In this document: positions 15,089-25,900 of the stretch, piece after piece
Numbering within the stretch: position 1 is the stretch's first letter
Layout of the letters: the number at the start of each line of letters is the position of its first letter
Assembly (NCBI GenBank): GCA_030998225.1
Contig: JAPYXD010000713.1
Coordinates: forward strand, 1,550,001-1,614,000
DNA from: Diplolepis rosae
Lineage: Eukaryota; Arthropoda; Insecta; Hymenoptera; Diplolepididae
Direction of reading: 5' to 3'
DNA: 64,000 nt
Notes under the pieces: model-generated
Database searches by the model: none
Told to the model about the DNA's origin: nothing
The model's input: the letters and a program-made list of their open reading frames with translations, nothing else
Made by a program: the position numbers and the translations under genes

Positions 15089-15407
15089 TACACTTAAGAC
15101 AGGGTACGTATCAACTGATAGAAAAACACTGAACAAGTGTAAAGACTTAGCCGATTATAAAATATGTCATAGAAATCAACTAGACTGCCAACTGATCGAT
15201 ACTAATAATTTCGACACAAGTATCAAAGAAAAACCAAGACGATGTAAAATGTGTCTCTCTATCATTCAAGTTACACAGCAAATGCTGCATACAGACAAGC
15301 GGAGGTTATATTATATTACCCACAAAAAAGATTGCTTTAGATTTTCTATGCGAAGACGCTCGACAACGGTCGAAATAACAGAATACCGTACGATAAAAAC
15401 TTTTTAG
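15089..15407 (+). pseudogene. Second env-like fragment (Cys-containing ectodomain)
   Basis: A further open stretch of about 105 codons in a different frame from the 14432-14860 segment. It has spaced cysteines (KCKDL, KICHRNQLDC, RRCKMC) in the style of the Cys-rich ectodomain of insect retroviral envelope proteins. The order and orientation agree with the upstream fragment, and about 230 bases of frame-broken sequence lie between them. It ends at a TAG at 15405-15407. I take both as parts of one decayed env gene. The assignment of this second part rests mostly on position. Confidence 0.5.
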
Positions 15408-15640
15408 AAATACTAAAAGATCACCTCATAATGCTATACCCCGACAAGTAAACTCTTACGAACACTGAAACAAATGCGACTGAGCTTGGACAACACAGAA
15501 AATCTGTTTAGGAAAATAGGAAATCATCATCGAGTCTTGAATTGGAATGAAAAAATAAGTTATACGAATAAAAATAAAATTGTTAGATTTTCGAAATAGA
15601 ATAAGAATTTAGAGGACTAAATCCACTCTAACAATGGGGG
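15408..15640. other. Retroelement 3' non-coding region with polypurine tract
   Basis: AT-rich, frame-broken sequence ending in AATGGGGG directly before TGTAAC. That is the usual arrangement of a polypurine tract abutting a 3' LTR in gypsy-type elements. No coding content seen. Confidence 0.45.
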
Positions 15641-16020
15641 TGTAACACGGGCGATATTCTCACCTCCTACCTAGAACACCTAAAGAGTAAGATAAAGAGA
15701 TGTTATATACAGGGTGAGCACGAGTGGGTTGCAGAATAGGAATTGTATAGTATAAAATAGTTTAGCATATAATGCATTTTTCATAGTTGGTAAAACAGAT
15801 TATATACAGTATACTAAAGTCTTAACACTATATTCCTATTCTGCAACCCACTCGTGCCCACTCTGTATGCAGCCCTTCAGGAACAGGGCTGAAAGTTCTA
15901 TTAGATCTTTACATCGTTTACTATAAATTGTAATTCTTAACTTTAATTAAGTGTACTTTTAACGTGTCACAAGACACGTCAGTTTTAAAATAACTAGACT
16001 TTCGATTTTGAACCATTACA
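15641..16020 (+). mobile_element. Putative 3' LTR (TGTAAC...ATTACA), split by a MITE
   Basis: It starts with TGTAAC right after the purine tract AATGGGGG and plausibly ends at ATTACA near 16020, giving inverted TGTAA/TTACA termini. CTATAAATT near 15920 could be the promoter TATA box. A 156-bp inverted-repeat element (15710-15865) sits inside; without it the LTR would be about 220 bp. No matching 5' LTR is seen in the window, so both ends are inferred from motifs only. Confidence 0.45.
15710..15865. mobile_element. Small Tc1/mariner-type MITE with TA target duplication
   Basis: The terminal inverted repeats are about 35 bp and nearly perfect, starting CAGGGTGAGCACGAGTGGGT and ending in its complement (CCCACTCGTGCCCACTCTG). 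They are flanked by TA on both sides (15708-15709 and 15866-15867). The 156-bp length and lack of coding sequence make it a non-autonomous element. It is inserted in the LTR-like sequence. Confidence 0.85.
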
Positions 16021-16096
16021 CACGCTAATCAAGGTAAACAACAATTTTATACACAATTATTTTATTTGAATATCCTATTATGTATTTTATAGTATA

Positions 16097-16612
16097 TTAT
16101 GTGCCTAGGCGCATAATAAGGGAAATTACGCGACGAGCGCCAATGCTCGCAGAAGATCGAAGCCGAGGCGCGATCAGTCCTGCGAGCATTTTAAGCGAGT
16201 CTTGTAAATACTCGAATTGTGTGCATTGGCACATATTCTATTTTATGTGACTTCGGTGCGTATACGAGTTTTTATGCGTACACTCGAATCTAATCTAGTA
16301 TTCATCATGATTATCGTCCACTGCACTTGATATTTAACGACTAGTTCCGACCATTTTTAATTTTCTCGATCTTGTGTAGTAGTAGCGTATTGTAATAGAG
16401 CATGCACAGTTCAAATGTACAAGGCTTTGGCAGTACGGTGCCAACGCTTTACGAAGAAGAAGAAGAATAAAAAGAGTATTACGCTCCGCTGTATGGTTAT
16501 AGGCACATGCTCATTTCAATTTTTACATTACATTCCTCTCTATCGTAATACACAACATTACGCTATGCTCAACTGTAGCGTAAAGTCAAGTTTACGCGCC
16601 AGAAGCACATAA
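16097..16612 (+). mobile_element. 520-bp TIR family, copy 1
   Basis: A full-length copy, about 516 bp. The 5' end is TTATGTGCCTAGGCGC. The 3' end is the imperfect complement, ending CGCGCCAGAAGCACATAA. Internal landmarks are AATGCTCGCAG, CCGAGGCGCGATCAGTCCTG, TATACGAGTTTTTATGCGTA, a GATCTTGTGTAGTAGTAG block, TTCAAATGTACAAGGC and a GAAGAAGAAGAA run. No open frame encodes anything recognisable. The family recurs at 16620, 17193, 24955, 57887, 59326, 60961 and 61437. Confidence 0.85.
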
Positions 16613-16619
16613 TAGTATA

Positions 16620-17186
16620 TTATGTGATTAGGCGCATAATGAGGGTTATTACGCGACGAGCGACAATGCTCGCAGGAGATTGAAGCCAAGGCGTAGTCGA
16701 GGCGTAGCCGAGACGGAGCCGAAACGAAGTCGAGACAAAGCCGAGGCGCGATCAGTCCTGCGAGCATTTTAAGCGAGTCTCGTAAATACCCGAATTGTGT
16801 GTATTGGCACATATTCTATTTTATGTGACTTCGGTGCGTATACGAGTTTTTATGCGTACACTCGAATCTAATCTAGTATTCATCATGATTCTCGTCCATT
16901 GCACTTGATATTTCACGACTAGTTCCGGCCATTTTGATTTTCTCGATCTTGTGTAGTAGTAGCGTATTGTAATAGAGCATGCGCAGTTCAAATGTACAAG
17001 GCTTTGGCAGTACGGTGTCAACGCTGTATGAAGAAGAAGAATAAGAAGAATATTACGCTCCGCTGTATGGTTATAGACACATGCGCAGTTCAATTTTTAC
17101 ATTACATTCATATGTAGCGCAATACACAACATTGCGCTACTCTTAACTGTAGCGAAAAAACGAGTTTACGCGACGGAGGCACATAA
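16620..17186 (+). mobile_element. 520-bp TIR family, copy 2 (with expanded GC-rich minisatellite)
   Basis: Starts 8 bp after copy 1, in the same direction. It differs by an expanded run of about 11-bp units of the GCCGAGGCGTA / GCCGAAACGAA type at about 16680-16750. The 3' end is GACGGAGGCACATAA. Confidence 0.85.
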
Positions 17187-17192
17187 AGTATT

Positions 17193-17428
17193 TTATGTGC
17201 CTCCCGCACATACATAAAATAGAATACGTGCCAATGCACACAATTCGGGAAATTACGAGACTTGCGACAATGCTCGCAGGACTGATCACGTCTCGGATTC
17301 GTCTCGGCTTGGTCTCAGCTTCGTGTCGGCTTTGCCTCAGCTACGTCTCGGCTACGCCTTGGCTTCGATCTCCTGCGAGCATTGTCGCTCGTCGCGCAAT
17401 AACCCTCATTGTGCGCCTAGGCACGTAA
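17193..17428 (-). mobile_element. 520-bp TIR family, copy 3, inverted and internally deleted
   Basis: In reverse orientation to copies 1 and 2, it starts TTATGTGCCTCCCGC and ends GCGCCTAGGCACGTAA. Both terminal regions remain, including the GC-rich minisatellite, but the middle (about 290 bp with the GATCTTGTGTAG and GAAGAAG parts) is missing. The three copies form a cluster. Confidence 0.85.
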
Positions 17429-17435
17429 TATACTA

Positions 17436-17790
17436 TTTCAGACTTTTATTTCAATGAAATGCTTTTCATTGCTGCCTTCTATCAAAGAAATCTTTTTGTG
17501 TAACAGTGCTCTCAGATCGTGGATAGATATTACTCCCTCCAATTTACCATTATGCCAGAAAGATGGGAAAAAGTAGTGGCTAACGATGTACAGTACTTTG
17601 AATGATCAACTGGTAACCACTTTTTAAAAATCGAGCCGTAATTTTACAAAAAAAACCCTGAATATTAATGCACGATCCCAATAAAAAAATACCAACTCTC
17701 TGTCTTAATTAGTATTTATGAAAAATGGACGTAAACAAAAATAAACTTTCACCTCTAGCAGCCATATTGATTAATTTTCATAACACCCCC
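17436..17790 (+). mobile_element. Mariner transposase 3' end fragment
   Basis: The frame near 17545-17610 reads MPERWEKVVANDVQYFE followed by a stop, the typical C-terminus of DD34D mariner transposases. The following UTR-like bases down to about 17790 match, in reverse complement, the sequence at 34360-34500, where the same mariner C-terminus occurs on the other strand. The rest of the transposase is absent here, so it is a truncated copy. Confidence 0.75.
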
Positions 17791-17949
17791 GTCCATTTTG
17801 ACGAAGAAATAGGTGCATCTTGCTAAGGGACAAAAATTCATGCTTGTAACCCAATGCCCTTTGCATGCCTGTAAATTACCATCCTAAATTAATTAAAATA
17901 TTTCAAACTCTACTATCGTAAATAAATGCAGATAAATTCGAAATTTTAC

Positions 17950-18112
17950 AGAATTTGAAATCTTTCTGTGCGAAAAAAGATGCTTTTGACTGCGCTGGAA
18001 TTCGAGCCCAGGTTTTTCGATTGCTGGTTGACTGCCCTGACCACTGAGCTACACAGACGTCCAACATCACCTTCTCCACAGGAGAAGTCTTTTTAGACTG
18101 AGACGTCTTTTT
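17950..18112 (-). mobile_element. tRNA-derived SINE, copy 1
   Basis: On the minus strand the sequence reads GTGTAGCTCAGTGGTCAGGG (tRNA A-box-like), then a degraded anticodon arm, then GGGCTCGAATTCC (B-box-like). A tail follows with TTTCGCACAGAAAGATTTC. The same arrangement is at 43428 and 46668. It is not a tRNA gene: the arms are broken, there is extra sequence on both sides, and it is repeated. Pol III promoter boxes are visible by eye. Confidence 0.75.
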
Positions 18113-18139
18113 ACCACAGAAAGATTTAGAATTCTTTAA

Positions 18140-19473
18140 AATATTTTAAATATAATTAATTTATAATAGTTTGAACCGATTCTAAATTCCAGTTAAGCGT
18201 TTTAAGAAATTTAAAGTTTTTAAAATGTCACCGTTTCATGCAAGAATAATTTTATTCCGACCCGGTATCAAATTAAGGTTGCAGTTTTAAATAAACAAAT
18301 AAGTTTTGTTTCTCGTACTTTTTATTTACAAATTTTCAAGTTTTACAATTTCTGTGCATTTATTATGCTTACAATTACAAATAATATTTCACACATAAAA
18401 AAGAAAGCTTTCTACTCTTGTACTTCAAATAATTTAAATTACTAACAAAGTCTTTCGATATCTCGTCAATAAATTTCACTCAGCGTTTAAGTATTATATG
18501 CCAAAGCCATGTATGATTTATGGGCTAGAATCAGTAAAAATTAATTAGTCTACATCTTTACAAAAACATTGATTATGCAAAATCTGACTATGTAGATATG
18601 GTTTCATAGAATGACAATTTTTTAAACATATATTCATAAGAAAAAATCCAGGCGAACTCGTTGATTACTTTTACGTCCAATTATAAGTGCTTTCGTGGTG
18701 ATTATAATATGAAAAGATTGCTCTACTCAAATAGTTTTATGCAATGCAAAAAAAAATATTTGGTTAAGCTTTTGCCAAAAAAAGTAAAGCAGTAGAATAC
18801 ATTCAGTTAATGAGAAAATAGTGTTTTGAGCAAGAATGAATTTAAGACGATATGGCCTGTTGATTTTGAAATAAATTGATCGCAAGTCGCTTCCGTACAG
18901 AACTTAAAATCTTCATGGTTTCCCTGGAGTGCGTATTGTACGCCTGTATGATATATTCATTCATATATATATATATATTACTTACCAGTAAATTTTTATG
19001 AAAAAAGAAGCGTGTTTTAAAATTGATCTCGTAGCATGAGTCAAGGCATCACATAGACTTAAACCAAAATTTCATTATTGATATTAACTAAACTTTGCAA
19101 AATACTAATAAATAAATCAGAGACGTTTTTAGCTATCATTAAAAATACACTTTCAAGAAGGCGGATTCTCGAAGATTTAATTAGTCCTTTTCGAACTAAT
19201 TATCTTTGAGAATCTGTCTGAATTTTATTAGGAATAAAGTTCGTAGATTTCAAATCATTCATTAGTTTTCAAAAATATAATTTAAGTCCTAAGCATTGTT
19301 CATAACAAAACTAAATAAATAAGTCATTCAAATAATATAATAACAATTAAAATAGTTCTACGTCTTCGGTTCCATCTGATGCCTTGCAACAAGTACAACA
19401 GGAATACTTAATCTATTAGTTAATGATTTTTTACAATTTGTACTGTCTCGTCGGTATCGATGTTACATCGTTA
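18140..19473. other. Downstream flank / possible extended 3' UTR of the SUN gene
   Basis: AT-rich sequence with no recognisable protein, including a short TA run near 18965. About 450 bp of it (19025-19487) are duplicated in inverted orientation at 33505-33966. No clear poly(A) signal can be chosen, because AATAAA-like words are frequent on both strands in such AT-rich DNA. Confidence 0.4.
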
Positions 19474-19551
19474 TTAGATTTGTGAATCGCTTGGCTTTGG
19501 GTAACTATCTGGAAATTTAGTCTCACGCATCTGTTGTCTTGAGAAAAATCC
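19474..19551 (-). CDS. Possible alternative last exon of the SUN gene
   Basis: On the minus strand, an acceptor TATTCTTACAG is followed by an open stretch GFFSRQQMRETKFPDSYPKP and a stop at 19474-19476. It would splice in frame from the phase-0 donor CCAA/GTAAGT of the 20080-20172 exon. That would replace the last part of the SUN domain with an unrelated 25-residue tail. The canonical last exon (19826-19939) lies between the two, so this would be an isoform or simply 3' UTR that looks open. The amino-acid content is coding-like, but I cannot show use. Confidence 0.3.
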   Translation of the reverse strand, partial: GFFSRQQMRETKFPDSYPKPSDSQI

Positions 19552-19825
19552 CTGTAAGAATACCTTTACAAAAATACATTTTTAGACTATATTTTTAGAA
19601 ATTCCTTTTCATAATCTACATCATAAGTCGAATTTAAAAAACTTATAAGCGTGTGAAAATCTGTGCGATTTCAATCCACCGGCCATTGAAAAAAAAACGA
19701 TGAGGATTCAACTAAAGACACAGTAGTTTGACGAAGTGAGGCGATGTATTTCGTTAGCCTAGGGAATAATGGAACTTTTTTAAAACCTTTTAGTCTTGAC
19801 TCGTGACTCGTGACTCGTTACTCTA

Positions 19826-19939
19826 TTAAATGAATCGGCCGTGAACTCTAACTCTATATAAACAAGTGTATTCCAATTGTCCATGATTACTATGTATCCG
19901 GAATTCCACATATTCATATGAAGTTTTTATTGATGTATT
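19826..19939 (-). CDS. koi: SUN gene last exon, end of SUN domain
   Basis: Acceptor TTTTTCTTGGACAG and stop TAA at 19826-19828. It encodes NTSIKTSYEYVEFRIHSNHG, then QLEYTCLYRVRVHGRFI. The HSNHG...YTCLYRxRVHG signature closes the SUN domain and includes the Cys that in vertebrate SUN proteins pairs in the cation-loop disulphide. It shows the SUN domain is complete. Confidence 0.92.
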   Translation of the reverse strand, partial: NTSIKTSYEYVEFRIHSNHGQLEYTCLYRVRVHGRFI

Positions 19940-22900
19940 CTGTCCAAGAAAAATAATTGGATTAGAAACAAATAGATAATTATTTTAGTTCCTTATCCAC
20001 TGAATTTAAAATTGATTTTTTCGTAAATTTTAAATTTTGTCTGTCGTGTAAACATCATTTAAAGCAGAAAACAACTTACTTGGACGGGGAAGTATTGTAA
20101 ATTTTCATCGGAATCAATAAACTCGTACTCCCCAAACATAACAGGCTCGGGATCATTTTCATCCTTCAATCCCTGAAACAGAATAAACATTATATTATTT
20201 TCAAAAATTCAAAGTAATGTTTAAAAAGCAAGCAAAATCAAAATCTACTGACCCAAACGTTGAACTTCCGCGGTGCACTTCTCATGTCTCCATTCGGTAA
20301 GATAGATTTTGGAACATGCTCTAAAGTAAATCCAGTGACATAAATAAAGTTGCGTAATTTAATTAATAAATATCCAGGGAAATCTTGAAAAGCCCAGCAC
20401 GCGCCAGGCTGCAAAGCATTTCCTTGTATCACAGTACGAGGATTGTTACTTTCGTAATATAATGTTAAACCCAGAAACTTATAAGCTCTTGTTTTAATGT
20501 TATATCTTTGGGTACAGCGAGTACTGATTACTTGTCCACCTGAAATAAATAAAATTAAAAAATTTACCTAAGACTGACAAATAAATTTTTCAAAAGTACT
20601 GTAAAACGAGGATAATCAGAGCCATTTTGGACAATTCCTTCATTTTTCCAAACTATGAAAAATCGATACAGAAATATTTAATTTGAACATTAAAGTGAAT
20701 GGCCTCCTTCCGGTTTTGTAAAGTTGTTTTATTTTTAAAAGTACGTCAACGTTTCGACCGATTTTTTTCGGTCCTTATCAAGACTATAAAAAGGAAATAC
20801 AAAATGAATATATATAAAATTTTTGAAAAATTATGAATAGTAATAAAAAGATAATATTTATATAATAAAAAGATTTCTTGGTTTTTTTTCAATATAATAT
20901 GTAAAAAATTTCAAGAGAAGATAAAAGAGAGAAAGAATAATAATAATAATAAAACATACCGTGGATGACATATTTAGTATTTTACTTCCATTCATAGTTG
21001 TTTGATGATTGGTTAAATTTAAAAAAATCCAAGTTTAAAGGCATAAAAATATGTAGTAAAATTATCATCATAGCATATTAGTTACTATATGAGAGTCGTC
21101 GTTAAAATATTTAAAATTTTTTGTTAGGATAACTGGTGTCAACCTTTTGTAGGTTATATTTGACTACGATTTAACGACACCTATAAAATAAATATATAAG
21201 ATATAAATTTTGAATTAAACATGTAAAGAAATTTTTTGAAATATTTTCAGTTACTTACAAGCAGTTTCCATTATTCTATACGTTATTGTTACATATTATT
21301 AAAAATTTTATATTACACAAGACTTTGGAAGTAAAATGTCTCCACAATTGTTCATTTGGCTTATCGTAGCAGTTGTTGATGTTATGGTGTGTTCTCAAGA
21401 AAATTTCAATATGTAATATATAGGCTATTGGTAACATTCAATGGTAATTTTTGAAATTTATGAAATTATACAATTAAAAAGATTAGCAAAAGATAAGCAG
21501 AAAGTAGAAAAGTTATGTTATGGATTTTATTATATTATTATAAATGGCACTTTTAGCATTTTCAATATCTGTTTTGTAATTAATAGAAAAATTTTCTTTT
21601 TTGAATATAAATCATTTCTAAAAAATTAATCGTTTTTTTAAAATATTTTTCTGTATCTAAAATTTTAGTATTTTTAAAATCAAAGGAATGTTTGTACAGA
21701 AGTAGCATGTTCTGCAAGTGCAGTTTTGTTATCTTTATTTTTAACAGATCTAGCATGTTCTCGTAATCTATTGTGTAAGAATCTGCAAGTTTGTCCAATA
21801 TATTTTTTGTTGCATTGAATGCAGTTAATTTCATAAATGACATTATATTTAAATTTTTTTTTGTGTTCTATCTTTAATTGTTGGAAATAATTTTTTGGAA
21901 AGAGTTTTCTATTGTAATTTGGAAGTTTAGTTTTTTTAAAGATTCTGGCATAGCTGTTCTTGAAAATTTTTTTGAATATATGGAAAAGTTATGACCTTTT
22001 TCTACTTTCTTTGTGATCTATATTATAAATTTTCACATTACTTGATTTGTTTTATGTTGAATTGTTATTAATTTTTTATAACGTTCGAAAATTTTTTCAT
22101 TTAAAAGATCTAGTGGATAGCCATTTTTTAGTAATGTAGATCGCACACAATTTAAATTATTTATATGAAAATCTTTATCTGATAATTTAGTATTAAGCTC
22201 TATCAGTAAGTGAGTAGATAACACCAATTTTTATATGTTAAACAGTGGTTAGAGAAAAAAATTGATATATCGACCTGACCAAATTGGTTTTTTGTACCAA
22301 TTAGTTTTAATTTTATTATCATAACTTGGATATTTACATCCAAAAAATTGATAAGTTATTGATAATAAAATTAAAACTAATTGGTACAAAAAACCACCAT
22401 TTGGTCAGGTCGATAAATCAATTTTTTTCTCTAACCACTGTTTAACATATAAAATTGGCGTTATCTACTCACTCTCTTACTGATAGAGCAATACTCTTAT
22501 CAGATAAAAGATTTGTCATATAAATAATTTAAATTGTGTGCGATCTACATTACTAAAAAATGGCTATCCACTAGATCTTTTAAATGAAAAAATCTTTCGA
22601 ACGTTATAAAAAATTAATAACAATTCAACATAAAACAAATCGAAAGTATGTGAAATTTATAATATAGATCACAAAGAAAGTAGAAAAGTCATAACTTTTC
22701 CATATATTCAAAATTTTTCAAGAACAGCTATGCAGAATCTTTAAAAAAACTAAACTTCAAATTGTCTTTGAAACAATAGAAAACTCTTTCCAAAAAAATT
22801 ATTTCCAACAATTAAAGATAGAACACAAAAAAAATTTAAATATAATGTCATTTATGAAATTAACTGCATTCAATGCAACAAAAAATATATTGGACGAAAA

Positions 22901-25900
22901 ACTTGCAGATTTCCTTACACAATAGATTACTAGAACATGCTAGATCTGTTAAAAATAAAGATTAACAAAACTGCAACTTGCAGAACATGCTACTTCTTAC
23001 AAACATTCACTTTGATTTTAAAAATACTAAAATTTTAGATACAGAAAATATTTTAAAAAAACGATTAATTTTAGAAATTGATTTATATTCAAAAAAAGTA
23101 AAATTTTTCTATTAATTACAGGAAACAGATATTGCAAAATCTAAGTGCCATTTATAATAATAATAATAAAATCCATAACATAACTTTTCTACTTTCTCTT
23201 ATCTTTTTCTAATCTTTTTAATTGTATAATTTCATAAATTTCAAAAAATTACCATTGGAATGGTTTACCAATAGCCTATATATTACATATTAATTTTCTT
23301 GAGAACACACACCATAACATCAACAACTGCTACGATAGCCAAATGAACTAATTGTGGAGACATTTTACTTCCAAAGTCTTGTGTAATATAAAATTTTAAT
23401 AATAATGTAAACAACTAACGTATGAAAAATAATGGAAACTGCTTGTAAGTAACTAATATTTCAAAAAATTTCTTTACATAATTTAATTCAAAATTTATAT
23501 CTTATATATTTATTTTATAGGTGTCGTTATCGATCAATATAACCTAAAAAGGTTGACACCAGTTATCCTAACAAAAAATTTTAAATATTTTAACGAACTC
23601 TCATAGTAACTAATATGCTATGATGATAATTTTACTACATATTTTTATGCCTTTAAACTTGGATTTTTTAAATTTAACCAATCATCAAACAATATGAATG
23701 GAAGTAAAATACTAAATATGTCATCCACGGTATGTTTTATTATTATTATTATTCTTCTCCTTTTATCTTCTCTTAATTTTACATATTATATTGAAAAAAC
23801 AAAATCTTTTTATTATATAAATATTACTTTTTATTATATTCATAATTTTTCAAAAATTTTTATATATATTCATTTTGTATTTCCTTTTTATAGTCTTGAT
23901 AAGGACCAAAAAAGCGGTCGAAACGTTGTCGTACTTTTTAAAAATAAAACAACTTTACAAAACCGGAAAGGCCATTCACTTTAATGTTCAAATTATAATA
24001 CCGGTAACAACATATCTACAAACAGAAATATTTAACTTTTCCTGTAGTTATTTTCTGAAAATACTTAGTTGACCGCGGCTCTGTTGGGACACGAGGTGCT
24101 ATTTTTGGACACGCTGATTTTTAATGTATAGAATCTTTCCAATTGGATGAAAATTGAAATAAATAGAAAGAGGGTAATTTTGAGTCATGTGAATATAGGC
24201 TGTATTTTCACCCTTATTTTTGAAAATTAAAATTGTTTCGATTTTTTTTTCAATTTAGTCCCCCCTTTTTTTGCTTCAAACTAAATTTGATAAAACATTC
24301 AGGTCAAAAAAATTTCTATCGCAAAGGAAAGTAGTTACCACCTTTTTATCTTTTCCAATTCTTATTCAATTGGAAAACAATTTTGGAGGCTAAAGTATCA
24401 AATATGATGACAATATATGACAAAGTTTTGCTCTAGTTTCAGGTCTATCGGACATTTCCGACAGGCGATTTGTTATTGTATCTGGTTTTGTTCCTCAATC
24501 CCAGCTTTTGTTCCTCAAGTTCGCTTATATGCAGTGACGATATGGTTTATATTTCCCCAATGCACGTCGTTGACAAGTGACCAATGTTTTTGGGATGGTG
24601 TATAGTTATGCGAGTATGGCAATCAATAAGAAAATGTACCAATTTTCATTTTAAAAAACTGAACTTACAGTAATTCACATATAAAAAATTAACAAAATGA
24701 AAAAATACATGCCATTGTGTATTACTGCTTATATCTGTTGACGAAAACCGAAGTACACAAATTGTATTTTCTTTCTCTTTCCGGACCGAGAGAAAGCGAA
24801 TCGATCAACGTGCTTAAACGTGTCAACCGTGTCTCTCACACACTGATGTGTATTCAGTCATATGCACGTGGTGCGCCGTATTACAAATGTACCCTCTCAA
24901 GGCTGCTTTTAGGTGCTAGAAGCACCTTTCCAGTGCGTATTCTGCAATAGTAAATTACGTGCCTAGGCGCACAATGAGGGTTATTGCGTGACGAGCGACA
25001 ATGCTCGCAGGAGATCGAAGCCAAGGCGTAGCTGAGGCAAAGCCGAGACGAAGCCGAGGTGCGACAATGCTCGCAGGAGTGATCGCGCCTCGGCTTCGTC
25101 TCGGCTTTGCCTCAGCTACGCCTTGGCTTCGATCTCCTGCGAGCATTGTCGCGAGTCTCGTAATTTCCCGAATTGTGTGCATTGGCACGTATTCTATTTC
25201 ATGTGACTTCGGTGCGTATACGAGTTTTTATACGTACACTCGAATCTAATCTAGTGCGCTAGTCATTACACTTGATATTTCGCGACTAGTCCTAGCCATT
25301 TTTATTTTATCGATCTTTTGTAGTAGTAATGGATTTTAATAGACAGATGCGCAGTTCAAATGTACAAGGCTTTCCCACTAAGGTGTTAACGCTGTACGAA
25401 GAAGAAGATTGTGCTCCGTTGCATGGCTATAGGCGCATGCGCAGTTCAATTTTTACATTTTGTTCATCGAATTATAGAAATCTCGACCAGATCCTGCTAT
25501 GTTTTTTTAAGTTTACATAAATTTGACGAGTTTTTTTAAAAATAAAAATGAACACACACATTCAGAAAGATTGTCAAATCATCCATAAACAGTTAAAAAA
25601 ACTTCCGGTATTAATCCCGTTTTTTGATAAAGCGCAAAACAATAAAATTGATTTTTCGCTGAATATAGCCCCGGTCGACGCAACAATAAGTCAAAGCTAT
25701 ACAAAAATAGTACATAAGACAGACATTTTCGAAAAATTGCATTTTGCTTATCAAAAAAAAAAAAAACACGCCAATTAAGTAATCCAAATTAGCTTTGTTT
25801 GACTGTAATTTGAAAGAATTTTTGCTTTATTAATATACCTGCAGATTCCAACGCGTAGTCAACTATTCCAGTTTTGTCAGCATCATATATCTTCAGGAAC

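Noticed and set aside
16415..17428. Plus and minus ORFs of 60-90 codons in the 520-bp family
   Set aside because: They run across GC-rich minisatellite units and differ between copies; no shared protein.
17987..18060. Possible tRNA gene on the minus strand
   Set aside because: A and B boxes are present, but the arms do not pair, the sequence is embedded in a larger repeated unit, and two more damaged copies exist; it is a SINE.
19474..20080. Truncated SUN domain (first impression)
   Set aside because: The exon at 19826-19939 with HSNHG...YTCLYRVRVHG was found between the two candidates, so the domain is complete.
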